Assembly: GCA_030693065.1 (NCBI GenBank)
Contig: JAUYBL010000008.1
Coordinates: forward strand, 1-56,606
Reading direction: 5' to 3'
Source of the DNA: Methylococcaceae bacterium
Lineage (GTDB): Bacteria; Pseudomonadota; Gammaproteobacteria; Methylococcales; Methylomonadaceae
DNA length: 56,606 nt
Positions within the stretch are counted from its first letter, which is position 1, and the number at the start of each line of letters is the position of its first letter. This document shows positions 6,677-15,186 of this stretch, in pieces. Both the position numbers and the translations under genes were made by a program. Under the pieces are notes generated by a model. That model had not been told where the DNA came from, made no database searches, and saw nothing but the letters and a program-made list of their open reading frames with translations.

Positions 6677-8101
6677 TTATCCTTCATCCAGCCCCAATTC
6701 CTGAATCTTTCTAGTCAAGGTGTTTCTGCCGTAGCCTAGTAATATAGCGGCCTCATGGCGTTTGCCATGGGTAAAATCCAAAGCTGCTTTGATTAAGATG
6801 CCTTCTACCAACGGTATGGTGTGTTTTGCAACCTCGCTCTGGTTGCCGGTTTGGGTTTGTTGTAATTGTTGATCTATCCAGTTTCTTAACGTGACTTGCC
6901 AGTCGTTGCTGGCTGCGTTTTTATCGGCGGGCGTGTTGATTAGTTCGGGCGGTAAATCGTGCAGATGTATTTCCCGACCTGATGCCATTACCGTTAACCA
7001 GCGGCAACTGTTTTCCAGTTGTCTGACGTTACCGGGCCAATCTAAAGAGGCTAGAAACGCTTCCGCTTCGGGCTTAAGGATTTTGACTTCACTACCCAAT
7101 TCAATAGCCGCTTGTTGCAAAAAATGCTTTAGTAGCAAAGGGATGTCTTGCTTACGTTCACGCAGGGAAGGGATATGGATACGGATGACATTAAGGCGAT
7201 GAAACAAATCTTCTCTAAAGCTGCCTTGCATCACCAGTGTTTCAAGATTTTGATGGGTGGCAGCAATAATGCGCACGTCGACTTTAATAGGCAGGTGGGC
7301 GCCGACCGGGTAAAACTCGCCATCGGCCAGTACGCGCAATAAACGAGTTTGCAGTTCATAAGGCATGTCGCCTATTTCATCCAGAAACAGCGTGCCACCG
7401 TTGGCTTGTTCAAAGCGACCGGCGCGACGGGCTTGGGCGCCGGTAAAGGCGCCTTTTTCGTGACCGAACAATTCGGATTCCATCAAGTCTTTAGGAATGG
7501 CCGCCATATTTAAAGCGATAAAGGGATTGCCCGCTCTGGGGCTGTGCCGATGTAAAGCTTTGGCGACCAATTCCTTGCCGGTACCGGATTCGCCATTGAT
7601 TAGTACAGTAATATGCGACCTTGCCAACCTGCCAATGGCGCGAAATACTTCTTGCATGGCCGGTGCTTCGCCGATGATTTCCGGCGTGCTTTCAACCGTT
7701 GATGTTTGTTGTTGGGTTTCTTGCAGTTGCCGCCCATGGTCGCAAGCACGGTGTGCCAGTTCGACAATCTCTTTTATATCAAACGGTTTTGGTAGGTATT
7801 CAAATGCACCGCCATGAAAGGCAGAGACGGCGCTTTCCAGATCAGAATGTGCCGTCATCACAATCACCGGTAACTCCGGGTGAGTTTGTTGCAATCTATC
7901 CAAAAGTTTTAGGCCATCCATGCCGGGCATACGAATGTCGGTAATCAACACGTCTGGGCAATCGGTTTTTAAGGCATTTAAAAGTAACTCGGCATCGGCA
8001 AAGCTGCGGGTAACAATGCCGGCCTTTTGTAAGGCTTTTTCAACCACCCAGCGAATGGATTGGTCGTCGTCGGTGATCCATACTCTATCAGGCTTATTCA
8101 C
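6677..8101 (-). CDS. ntrC: Nitrogen regulation response regulator NtrC (GlnG)
   Basis: Sigma-54 activator phosphorylated by NtrB when nitrogen is scarce. I chose the GTG at 8101, giving VNKPDRVWITDDDQSIRWV and 474 residues, close to 469 in E. coli. This start overlaps the ntrB stop by 8 nt; longer upstream starts fall inside ntrB. The order is a receiver domain with phosphoacceptor in VLITDIRMPGMDGL; an AAA+ domain with Walker A GESGTGKE, the sigma-54 contact loop GAFTGA, Walker B TLFLDEIGDMP; and a C-terminal Fis-type helix-turn-helix (KRHEAAILLGYGRNTLTRKIQELG). It is the second gene of ntrBC. The operon control region at 9180-9370 shows sites it should itself bind. Confidence 0.96.
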   Translation of the reverse strand: MNKPDRVWITDDDQSIRWVVEKALQKAGIVTRSFADAELLLNALKTDCPDVLITDIRMPGMDGLKLLDRLQQTHPELPVIVMTAHSDLESAVSAFHGGAFEYLPKPFDIKEIVELAHRACDHGRQLQETQQQTSTVESTPEIIGEAPAMQEVFRAIGRLARSHITVLINGESGTGKELVAKALHRHSPRAGNPFIALNMAAIPKDLMESELFGHEKGAFTGAQARRAGRFEQANGGTLFLDEIGDMPYELQTRLLRVLADGEFYPVGAHLPIKVDVRIIAATHQNLETLVMQGSFREDLFHRLNVIRIHIPSLRERKQDIPLLLKHFLQQAAIELGSEVKILKPEAEAFLASLDWPGNVRQLENSCRWLTVMASGREIHLHDLPPELINTPADKNAASNDWQVTLRNWIDQQLQQTQTGNQSEVAKHTIPLVEGILIKAALDFTHGKRHEAAILLGYGRNTLTRKIQELGLDEG

Positions 8102-9143
8102 AGCCGATCTCCACAGGTAAAAAGATTGAAAACACGGTGTTGCCAGGCTCGCTGCTGCACTCAATCAAGCCGCCATGTTGGTTAATGAGCGATTGGGCAA
8201 TCGATAAGCCCAAGCCTGTGCCTTCCGCGCGACTGGTAATCATGGGATAAAAAATTTGCGTAATCATGTCGGCATCAATACCTGGGCCATCGTCAATCAC
8301 GTCACATTTGATCACCAGTTTGTAGCGTTTACGACCGATGGTCAGGTGGCGTTGAATGCGGGTTTTAATGACGATATTGCCTTTGCCGTTGGTTGCCTGT
8401 ACGGCATTTCTGACGATGTTTAAGATAGCTTGAATCAGTTGATCTTTATCGCCCTGTATCTCAGGAATACTCGGATCGTAGTCTGATTTTATGGTCAACG
8501 TGCCGCTGGCTTCTGCTTGAACCAATTGTCTTACCCGCTCCAATACTTCGTGAATATTGAGTGCTTTTTTGTTGGGCAATTTGTTGGAGCCCAGCATTTT
8601 ATCCATCAGGCTTTGCAAACGATCCGATTCGGCAATAATGATGCGGGTGTATTCCTTAAGTTCCTGGCTATCTAATTCCATGTCTAACAACTGCGCCGCG
8701 CCGCGTAGACCACCCAATGGGTTTTTTATTTCATGCGCCAGGCCGCGGACCAGTAGGCGAGCGGTATTTTGTTGGCTGAGTAATCGCTCTTCTTTGGAAA
8801 TGCGTAAATGATTGTCGACTTGTTGAAACTCGACCAGTAATTCATCGAATTTATCATCCTTCAGTAACGGTGTTGCGCTCAGGTTAATAGTGACGCTCTG
8901 ACTGGTGCGGTTAAGCATCATTGCGCTTGCCATCATCGGTTCTAAGCTTGCCGCACATTGTTGAATGTTAACCAGCAACATTGGCTCAGACACTTTGAAT
9001 ATCTCTGCAGCAGATAAACCCAATAGATGGTGCGCACTGTCTGCAAACAACACTTCCCCAGCGGTGTTTATATAAATCAGCGTCAACTCGCTATCAAATA
9101 GCAAAATGGCAGAGTTTAAGTGATCAAGAATGCGTTTATGCAT
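8094..9143 (-). CDS. ntrB: Nitrogen regulation sensor kinase NtrB (GlnL)
   Basis: Soluble histidine kinase/phosphatase for NtrC, normally controlled by the PII protein. The 349 residues are the usual length. It has an N-terminal PAS domain (about 5-115), an H box LAHEIKNPLGGLRGAAQLL with the phospho-His near residue 140, an N box ILNIVRNAVQA, and G boxes DDGPGIDADM and GTGLGLSIAQSL. It is first gene of the pair and is translationally coupled to ntrC. Unlike many enteric bacteria, no glnA precedes it here. The pair has its own apparent sigma-54 promoter. Confidence 0.95.
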   Translation of the reverse strand: MHKRILDHLNSAILLFDSELTLIYINTAGEVLFADSAHHLLGLSAAEIFKVSEPMLLVNIQQCAASLEPMMASAMMLNRTSQSVTINLSATPLLKDDKFDELLVEFQQVDNHLRISKEERLLSQQNTARLLVRGLAHEIKNPLGGLRGAAQLLDMELDSQELKEYTRIIIAESDRLQSLMDKMLGSNKLPNKKALNIHEVLERVRQLVQAEASGTLTIKSDYDPSIPEIQGDKDQLIQAILNIVRNAVQATNGKGNIVIKTRIQRHLTIGRKRYKLVIKCDVIDDGPGIDADMITQIFYPMITSRAEGTGLGLSIAQSLINQHGGLIECSSEPGNTVFSIFLPVEIGCE

Positions 9144-9190
9144 AGCCTGTATGGAGGTAGATGAGATGAAGTAGACTTACTCGTGAAACT

Positions 9191-9207
9191 AGCAGATTGC
9201 GGGCCAA
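9191..9207 (-). promoter_or_regulatory. Sigma-54 promoter of ntrBC
   Basis: The minus strand reads TTGGCCCGCAATCTGCT: -24 GG and -12 GC exactly ten bases apart, with TGGC upstream and a TGC downstream half. It lies about 50 nt before the ntrB ATG, with predicted start near 9180. The match is not perfect (TGGCCC for TGGCAC), but the paired enhancer sites upstream support it. Confidence 0.7.
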
Positions 9208-9331
9208 CTTTAGTGTCGTCCTTATCTTTAGGTCAATACGATACAAAGTGGCGTTAAATAAGCGATGAATCAACAAAAGGAGAGGGCATTTTTAGAGCTA
9301 CCTAAATAGCTATCAAAACCAAAACAGATAT

Positions 9332-9368
9332 TGCACCATAAAGGTGCTATTCGCACTAAGTTTGTGCG
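9332..9368. promoter_or_regulatory. Two tandem NtrC-binding sites (enhancer)
   Basis: Site 1 is GCAC-N7-GTGC at 9333-9347 and site 2 is GCAC-N7-GTGC at 9353-9367. Both match the dyad and spacing of NtrC operators (GCACYA-N3-TRGTGC-type). The centres are 20 bp apart, about two helical turns, which would allow cooperative dimers on one face. They lie about 160-180 bp upstream of the predicted sigma-54 start of ntrBC. Confidence 0.8.
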
Positions 9369-9501
9369 TTTTGACGACTGTTTGCAAAGCAATTACAATT
9401 TTTGGGCAAGAATTTAGCTTTGTGTATCAAGTCAAAATTGTTGATGTCGATAAAAGTGATTCTGGGTACAGGAAATAATCCAGGCAAAAACCGTCAGGCA
9501 T

Positions 9502-9531
9502 AAAAAAACCGACTTAGAAGTCGGCTTTTTT
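9502..9531. terminator. Bidirectional rho-independent terminator
   Basis: Stem ccgactt/aagtcgg flanked by seven A on the left and six T on the right. It is placed to end the leftward tRNA-Phe transcript. Confidence 0.8.
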
Positions 9532-9541
9532 AAGGAATTCA

Positions 9542-9617
<76 letters not shown>

Positions 9618-9640
9618 ATTTAAAGCGGTGTTTTTTGAGG

Positions 9641-9716
<76 letters not shown>

Positions 9717-9736
9717 ATACCTGCAAAAAGAGCGCC

Positions 9737-9765
9737 ATTAAACTCGATTATCTGTACTCAGTCAA
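9737..9765 (-). promoter_or_regulatory. Sigma-70 promoter of the tRNA-Phe pair
   Basis: Minus strand -35 TTGACT (9765-9760), a 17-bp spacer and -10 TTTAAT (9742-9737). It starts about 15 nt before the first tRNA. It overlaps the 3' flank of the DUF4126 gene. Confidence 0.75.
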
Positions 9766-9769
9766 CCTT

Positions 9770-10411
9770 TTATTGGGGTGGATTAAGTCTTGGCGGGGTG
9801 TAATCCTGTTGTCCGAAGAGCTTACCAATGAATCGAAAGACTTTTTTTATGCCGCCCCAGATGCGTGGCAACAACCAGATGGCTAGGGCGATAAATAACG
9901 CCAGAGCGATTAAAAACAGAAATGGGTGATTGATGCAGGCCCACACTCCGGTGACGACAGCAATATCTTCGCCCACCGATGCAAACCAATTGCTGAATGG
10001 TTCAGGCGAAGTGTTGATTAAAACCCGTGAACCTGCTTTGGTCGCATGTGAGGTAGCTGCCATGCCGCCGCCCATGATTGCGGCAGCCAATTCCACTACT
10101 GGGTTTAATTCCCCAACTGCACCAGCCGCCAGCATTGCCCCGGCGGGAATGCGGATAAAGGTGTGGATAGTATCCCAGCCGGTATCGACGCCAGGCACTT
10201 TGTCGGCGAAAAATTCAATGCAATACATGATGCCAGCTGCACCCATGACCATCGGATCGGCAACAATCTGTAAATCCGGGGGTAGGGTGATGTTGCCGGT
10301 GTTGGCCAGATAACCCAGAGTAAATAACGTCGCATATAAGTTGATGCCGCTAGCCCAAGCCAAGCCCATGGTTAATGCCAGGGTTGTAGAGATTTGATTG
10401 AGTGTGTCCAT
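9770..10411 (-). CDS. DUF4126 domain-containing membrane protein
   Basis: About 213 residues from the internal start MDTLNQISTTLALTMGLAWASGINLYATLF, a better start than the longer frame because it matches the family N-terminus. Several hydrophobic segments are visible, with Gly/Ala-rich helices (AAGAVGELNPVVELAAAIMGGGMAATSHATKAGSRVLIN) and a C-terminal transmembrane helix followed by a basic tail. This pattern is that of the DUF4126 family of small inner-membrane proteins, which have no assigned function. It stands alone, with tRNA-Phe genes downstream and a divergent operon upstream, so context gives no role. Confidence 0.75.
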   Translation of the reverse strand: MDTLNQISTTLALTMGLAWASGINLYATLFTLGYLANTGNITLPPDLQIVADPMVMGAAGIMYCIEFFADKVPGVDTGWDTIHTFIRIPAGAMLAAGAVGELNPVVELAAAIMGGGMAATSHATKAGSRVLINTSPEPFSNWFASVGEDIAVVTGVWACINHPFLFLIALALFIALAIWLLPRIWGGIKKVFRFIGKLFGQQDYTPPRLNPPQ

Positions 10412-10537
10412 GACGTTGGCCTCATGTATTTGAAAGTTGTCGCAGATTAGCATAGTTTGCTGAACCTTAATTAAACCGGTGGCGTGTTAAAATCAGGCAG
10501 AATTTATCTATTCAGTCTCTTGATCGAGCCGTCATGC

Positions 10538-10602
10538 GTAGGCTGGATAAGCGCTAGCGCATCCGGCAAATGCGGTCGATGCGCGTTGCTTATCCACCCT
10601 AC
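10538..10602. repeat. REP-like palindrome (gtaggctggataagc...gcttatccaccctac)
   Basis: A 15-bp terminal inverted repeat with one mismatch encloses a GC-rich centre. It resembles the 2492-2566 element in its GTAGG/CCTAC ends. It lies between divergent genes, so it is not a terminator. Confidence 0.75.
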
Positions 10603-10677
10603 ACAATAAACGCATAGCCTCACTCAGATTAAAGACTGAATGGTTACGCAGAATTTTATATAAACGAGCGACTGCAC

Positions 10678-11604
10678 ATGTTTTTTGCCAAAGATTTTAT
10701 TGAGACCGCCGAAGGGTTGATTTTTGCCGTAGTCGGGCAGAGTATGGAACACGATAAGGTGCTGTGTTTCTTGCGTTATGTGCCGCATCAACAAGGTTGG
10801 CGTAAGGTGGATACGGATGTCGCCAACGATTTTCTTAAGCAACATCATCCCCATTATTTGCATTTTTCACCCATCCTGGATGCCAGCTTACATGCCGTGG
10901 CCCAGCCAAAAATTATTAAGCACCATCGACCCAAACACCGCTTGCAGCAGTTGTTAAACGCAGATAATCATGATGCCGTTGAGCAAGATCTACTTAGCTT
11001 GACTAAGTTGTTTCAGCAACATGGTTTGGATTTAGCCAATGTCGGCATTACCGGATCATTGCTGATTGGCGTACAGCAGCATGGCTCGGATATTGATGTG
11101 GTGTGTTATGGACGCGAGGTTTTTCATCATTGCCGGGCAGTGACGGCTAAGTTGATTACGTTGGGGCAACTGCAATACTTAACCGAGCAAGATTGGCAAC
11201 AATCCTACCTGCGTCGTGATTGCGATTTAAGTTTTGCAGAATACGTCTGGCATGAGCAGCGTAAAGCCAATAAAGCCATTATCAACGGCAGAAAATTCGA
11301 TTTGAATTTTATTAACGACCAGGCAGTTGGTGCCCCTGATGATTATCAAAAAATCGGGCCGATCAACTTGCAATGTCAGGTGATTGACGACACTTACGGT
11401 TTTGATTATCCGGCTGAATTCAAAATAGATCATGAGCACATTGATTCAATCATCAGCTTTACCGCTACTTACACCGGCCAGGCGCTGCGCGGTGAAACGG
11501 TGCAAGTGTCCGGCATGTTGGAGCAGTCATCGCAAGGTCGCAAACGTATTATCGTGGGCTCAAATCGGGAAGCGCGGGGCGAGTTTATTAAGGTCGTACA
11601 GTGA
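10678..11604 (+). CDS. Predicted nucleotidyltransferase in the beta-RFAP synthase operon
   Basis: A 308-residue soluble protein. Near residue 125 it has the hallmark of the polymerase-beta nucleotidyltransferase fold: GITGSLLIG, then GSDIDVVCYG with the metal-binding Asp pair, and a possible third acid in KFDLNFIND. The N-terminal 110 residues (MFFAKDFIETAEGLIFAVV, FLRYVPH, WRKVD) and the C-terminal beta-rich segment (ISFTATYTGQALRGETVQVSGMLEQ) are extra domains. I recognise no characterised member. It overlaps the downstream HAD gene by 4 nt (GTGA) and is two genes from beta-RFAP synthase. A role in methanopterin-type cofactor synthesis is therefore an inference from context. Confidence 0.7.
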   Translation: MFFAKDFIETAEGLIFAVVGQSMEHDKVLCFLRYVPHQQGWRKVDTDVANDFLKQHHPHYLHFSPILDASLHAVAQPKIIKHHRPKHRLQQLLNADNHDAVEQDLLSLTKLFQQHGLDLANVGITGSLLIGVQQHGSDIDVVCYGREVFHHCRAVTAKLITLGQLQYLTEQDWQQSYLRRDCDLSFAEYVWHEQRKANKAIINGRKFDLNFINDQAVGAPDDYQKIGPINLQCQVIDDTYGFDYPAEFKIDHEHIDSIISFTATYTGQALRGETVQVSGMLEQSSQGRKRIIVGSNREARGEFIKVVQ

Positions 11605-12266
11605 TTAAATTAACTGACTTTGCAGCGGTCATTTTTGATATGGATGGCTTGGTGCTGGATACCGAGAGCACTTACAACAAGGCTTGGCAACAAGCGGCTC
11701 AGCTGATTGGACTTGAGTTGGATAAGCAGTTTTGGCAGTCATTATCTGGCTTGCATTATGCTGATGTTGAGCGATGCCTATTGGCAAAGTGCGGTGCCGA
11801 TTTTGATCTGGATAGCTTTAACCGGCTAAGTGCGAGCAGCTGGCGTGACCATGTGACCAGCAATGGGATTGCTGTTAAAACTGGTTTTGCCGAATTGTTA
11901 ACACTCATCCAACAACAATCGCTACCCTTTGCATTGGCTACCAATAGTCCGGAGATTAATGCTCTGGAATGCCTTGAATTAGCGGGTATCGACGAGGTGT
12001 TTTCTGTAATAGTGACTCGCGACGATGTGCTGCGCGGCAAACCTGCACCGGATATTTTCTTAGCGACGGCCGACTGTTTACATGTGGATATTAAACGCTG
12101 TCTGGTGCTCGAAGACTCACCCGCTGGCATTGCGGCAGCAGTAAGTTCTGGTGCATTTTCTGTTTATATTCCTTCAGTGTTGCCGATTGACCTGCAGGCG
12201 GCAGCACAGTGCGATTTGCTTATCAATGATTTAGCTGAGTTAGCCCGCATGGTTAGCCGCGACTAG
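11601..12266 (+). CDS. HAD-superfamily hydrolase (beta-phosphoglucomutase-like)
   Basis: A 221-residue phosphatase or phosphomutase of the HAD superfamily. Motif I is FDMDGLVLDTE with the nucleophile Asp, motif II is ATNSPE, motif III contains the Lys of GKPAPDIF, and motif IV is VLEDSPAGI. The helical cap between motifs I and II is the beta-PGM/phosphoglycolate type. The GTG start overlaps the upstream nucleotidyltransferase stop by 4 nt, and beta-RFAP synthase follows within 8 nt. A specific substrate cannot be read from sequence. Dephosphorylation of a cofactor precursor or phosphoglycolate are options. Confidence 0.8.
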   Translation: MIKLTDFAAVIFDMDGLVLDTESTYNKAWQQAAQLIGLELDKQFWQSLSGLHYADVERCLLAKCGADFDLDSFNRLSASSWRDHVTSNGIAVKTGFAELLTLIQQQSLPFALATNSPEINALECLELAGIDEVFSVIVTRDDVLRGKPAPDIFLATADCLHVDIKRCLVLEDSPAGIAAAVSSGAFSVYIPSVLPIDLQAAAQCDLLINDLAELARMVSRD

Positions 12267-12273
12267 GCGGTTG

Positions 12274-13278
12274 ATGTATACTTCAGGCTCTTTTCGCGTC
12301 ACCACACACACTACCTTGATAGTCGAATATTCTAAAGTTTCTGTTACCGCCCCGGCTAGATTGCACATGGGCTTTATCGATTTAAGCGGCTCCTTGGGCC
12401 GACATTTCGGTAGTATTGGCGTCGCCCTCAATGAAATCAATACCCGGCTCACCATGACTGCGGCCGAACAACGCTGCATTAGCGGGCCGTCAGCACAACG
12501 AGCAGAAAAATGCCTGACCTTGTTGTGCGATGCGCTAAATGTCTCTGACCAACTACATATTGATATTGAAGCCGCCATTCCTGAGCACGTTGGTCTGGGC
12601 TCGGGGACGCAAATGTCATTAGCTATCGGCGCTGGCTTGAATGCTTATTACGGTTTGGACTTGAATATCAGGGATATTGCCGCACTTACTTATCGTGGCC
12701 GGCGCTCGGGCATTGGTATTGGCGTATTTGAGCAGGGCGGGCTGGTGGTTGATGGCGGCCGAGGTGAGAATACTATTACCCCGCCAGTACTATCGCGCCT
12801 GCCGGTGCCGGATGATTGGCGATTTATCCTGGTTTTCGATGAGCGCGGCCAAGGGTTGCACGGCCAGCAAGAAATACAGGCCTTTGCGGCGCTGCCACCT
12901 TTTTCTCAATTGGAGGCAGCGCGCTTGTGTTATCTGCTGTTGATGCAGGGTTTACCGGCATTGGCGGAATATGATCTCAAGCAATTCGGCGATGTTATTA
13001 GCCAATTGCAAAAATCGGTCGGTGAGCATTTTGCCATTGCTCAGGGCGGTGTATTCGCCAGTCCTGAAGTCGCAGATGCTATGCGCTGGTTTGAACAACA
13101 GGGCGCGTTTGCTATCGGCCAAACCTCATGGGGACCGACTGGCTTTTGCGCGGTAGCCAATCAAGATTTGGCCGAAAGCTTGGTCGCGGAAGCTAAAGAA
13201 AAATTCTCGGACATTGATAAATTGAGCTTTGTGATTGCCAGTGTCAGAAATGACGGCGGCAGTGTTGTTGCTGTGTAA
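12274..13278 (+). CDS. Beta-ribofuranosylaminobenzene 5'-phosphate synthase (beta-RFAP synthase)
   Basis: The first committed enzyme of methanopterin-type cofactor synthesis. It condenses PRPP with 4-hydroxybenzoate or 4-aminobenzoate derivatives with loss of CO2 and pyrophosphate. The protein has 334 residues with a GHMP-kinase-like fold: VSVTAPARLHMGFIDLSGSLGRHFGSIG at the N-terminus, glycine-rich IPEHVGLGSGTQMSLAIGAGLN near residue 95, GRGRRSGIGIG-like RGRRSGIGIGVFEQGGLVVDGG, and FAIGQTSWGPTGFCAV near the C-terminus. I used the ATG at 12274 rather than the TTG before it. Its presence means the cell makes tetrahydromethanopterin-like carriers for formaldehyde oxidation. It is third in an operon with a nucleotidyltransferase and a HAD hydrolase. 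Confidence 0.93.
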   Translation: MYTSGSFRVTTHTTLIVEYSKVSVTAPARLHMGFIDLSGSLGRHFGSIGVALNEINTRLTMTAAEQRCISGPSAQRAEKCLTLLCDALNVSDQLHIDIEAAIPEHVGLGSGTQMSLAIGAGLNAYYGLDLNIRDIAALTYRGRRSGIGIGVFEQGGLVVDGGRGENTITPPVLSRLPVPDDWRFILVFDERGQGLHGQQEIQAFAALPPFSQLEAARLCYLLLMQGLPALAEYDLKQFGDVISQLQKSVGEHFAIAQGGVFASPEVADAMRWFEQQGAFAIGQTSWGPTGFCAVANQDLAESLVAEAKEKFSDIDKLSFVIASVRNDGGSVVAV

Positions 13279-13352
13279 ATCATAAGGCCATCTGTGAACC
13301 TGTTGAGGCCGGTAAATTTGTTCATATTCATTTCAAAACTGGAGCTATTACT

Positions 13353-14042
13353 ATGAATTCACAAGAACGCGATCAACTTAATCAACTACTTAAACAATTA
13401 AGCGAAGTTAAATTAGCCGCTAAGGATGAAGAAGCCCAAGCATTGATTAACGAAGCGGCCGCTCGTCAACCGGATGCCGCGTATTTATTGGTGCAGCGGA
13501 CCATGTTGCTGGAGCAGGCGCTCAATAGCGCTAAAGCCCGCATTGATGAATTACAGTACCAGTTGCAAACTACCCAGACAGCACAGAAAAACACTTTTCT
13601 CTCCAACGACCCTTGGGCGCAGGCGAGCAAAGCGGGTCCGGTGCCTGGCGCTAATAACTATCAAATTCCAAGAGAGGCTCCACAAGCTCAGCCAGCGGCG
13701 CCTGCATTTGGTGGCGGCTCAAGCAGTTTTTTGGGTAATGTTGCGACAACTGCCGCTGGCGTAGTTGCTGGGTCGTTTTTATTTCAAGGCATAGGCAGTT
13801 TGTTGGGGCATCATTCCGGCGGCTTTGGGCAACAAGGCTTTGGTGAACATGCGCCCGAGCAGACCGTTATCAACAATTATTATGGCGACGATGCCAAACA
13901 GCTAGCCGATAACAGCCACAACGACAATGATCAGCACGACAACAACCAGAATAATGATCATGTCGCCAGCAATGACGACTACAACTTTCAAGATGATAGC
14001 GACACTTTTCAGGACGACAGCGACGACTCTGGTTGGGCTTAA
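13353..14042 (+). CDS. DUF2076 domain-containing protein
   Basis: A 229-residue protein. A coiled-coil N-terminus (about 1-75: NSQERDQLNQLLKQLSEVK, then YLLVQRTMLLEQALNSAKARIDELQYQLQ) is followed by a Pro/Ala/Gly linker, a hydrophobic Gly-rich stretch SFLGNVATTAAGVVAGSFLFQGIGSLLG, and a long Asp/Asn-rich, highly acidic C-terminus with His. This is the layout of the DUF2076 family, often described as periplasmic ligand-binding but without known function. The start has a clear GGAGCT ribosome site. It follows beta-RFAP synthase after 74 nt and may share its transcript. Confidence 0.8.
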   Translation: MNSQERDQLNQLLKQLSEVKLAAKDEEAQALINEAAARQPDAAYLLVQRTMLLEQALNSAKARIDELQYQLQTTQTAQKNTFLSNDPWAQASKAGPVPGANNYQIPREAPQAQPAAPAFGGGSSSFLGNVATTAAGVVAGSFLFQGIGSLLGHHSGGFGQQGFGEHAPEQTVINNYYGDDAKQLADNSHNDNDQHDNNQNNDHVASNDDYNFQDDSDTFQDDSDDSGWA

Positions 14043-14065
14043 GCAATGTTAGCGGCGCTGTAGAT

Positions 14066-15133
14066 TTAAGCTTGTCGCTGTCTCGCTAAGGCCCATTGCA
14101 CATGTTCTTTAACGAGATCAGAAGGGTGTTCGAGTTTGTCGGTTAATGCGTCAATAATGAATGTTGATGTTGGCGCATTACCCAAGGCGACAGCAATATT
14201 TCTTAACCAACGCTCATAACCGATCCGCCGAATTGCCGAGCCTTCGGTTTTAGCTAAAAACTCACTTTCAGTCCAGGCAAATAAATCCAGCAATTGCTGG
14301 CTATTGAGTCGATGTCGTGGATGAAAATCGCCTTCGGCAGTCGGCTTGGCAAAGCGGTTCCATGGACAGGCCAGTTGGCAATCATCACAACCGTAAATAC
14401 GATTGCCAATTAGCGGTCGTAAGTCTTCAGGGATGCTGCCATGCAGTTCAATCGTCAGATAAGACACGCAGCGCCTGGCATCGACTTGATACGGCGCAAC
14501 AATGGCCTGAGTCGGGCAAATATCCAGGCAGGCCATGCAACCACCGCAATGGTTGCTTGCTGGTTCATCGATCGGCAGCGGCAGGTCGGTATAAATTTCC
14601 CCCAAAAAAAACCACGAACCGGCTTTACGGTTGATGACGTTGGAATGCTTGCCGATCCAGCCTAAGCCCGCTTTTTCAGCCAGCGCTTTCTCCAGTACCG
14701 GCGCACTATCAACAAAAGCTCGATAGCCAAATGGGCCGACATCAGCTGCTATTTTTTCCGCCAACTTTTGTAAGCGGTTACGCATCAGTTTGTGATAATC
14801 GCGGCCCAGCGCATAACGGGAAATGTAGGCCTCAGCAGGCTTCATCAAGGCTTGTTCCATAGCCGGCTTGCTGTCCGATTGGTAATCCATGCGCACGGAA
14901 ATCACCCTGACCGTGCCGGGATGCAATAGTGCAGGGCGGCTGCGCTTAAGGCCATGACGCTGCATGTAGTCCATGTCACCATGAAAGTTATTATCTAACC
15001 AGTGCTCCAAATAACCTTCCGCTTCCGATAAATCCGTATCGGTAATACCCACTTGCTGAAAGCCGAGTTCCAGCCCCCATTGCTTAATTTGCAAAGCTAA
15101 AGCTTGCAGTGTCTGATCGTTGTGGGTGTCCAT
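14066..15133 (-). CDS. queG: Epoxyqueuosine reductase
   Basis: A cobalamin- and iron-sulfur-dependent enzyme performing the last step of queuosine synthesis in tRNA, reducing epoxyqueuosine at wobble position 34. The 355 residues are typical. The N-terminal half is the cobalamin-binding reductase fold (GLELGFQQVGITDTDL; KSRPALLHPG-like region; YALGRDYHKLMRNRLQKLA). Two 4Fe-4S motifs follow: CGGCMACLDICPTQAI and CDDCQLACPWNRFA, with an extra Cys in RRCVSYLTIE. The C-terminus has HEAT-like helices that bind tRNA. The gene is divergent from nnr, 53 nt away; in many proteobacteria queG, nnr and tsaE are neighbours, as here. Confidence 0.96.
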   Translation of the reverse strand: MDTHNDQTLQALALQIKQWGLELGFQQVGITDTDLSEAEGYLEHWLDNNFHGDMDYMQRHGLKRSRPALLHPGTVRVISVRMDYQSDSKPAMEQALMKPAEAYISRYALGRDYHKLMRNRLQKLAEKIAADVGPFGYRAFVDSAPVLEKALAEKAGLGWIGKHSNVINRKAGSWFFLGEIYTDLPLPIDEPASNHCGGCMACLDICPTQAIVAPYQVDARRCVSYLTIELHGSIPEDLRPLIGNRIYGCDDCQLACPWNRFAKPTAEGDFHPRHRLNSQQLLDLFAWTESEFLAKTEGSAIRRIGYERWLRNIAVALGNAPTSTFIIDALTDKLEHPSDLVKEHVQWALARQRQA

Positions 15134-15186
15134 AGCGGGTGACAGGAATATAATGCTGGCTCAAGTAAATAAGCGATAACCATACC

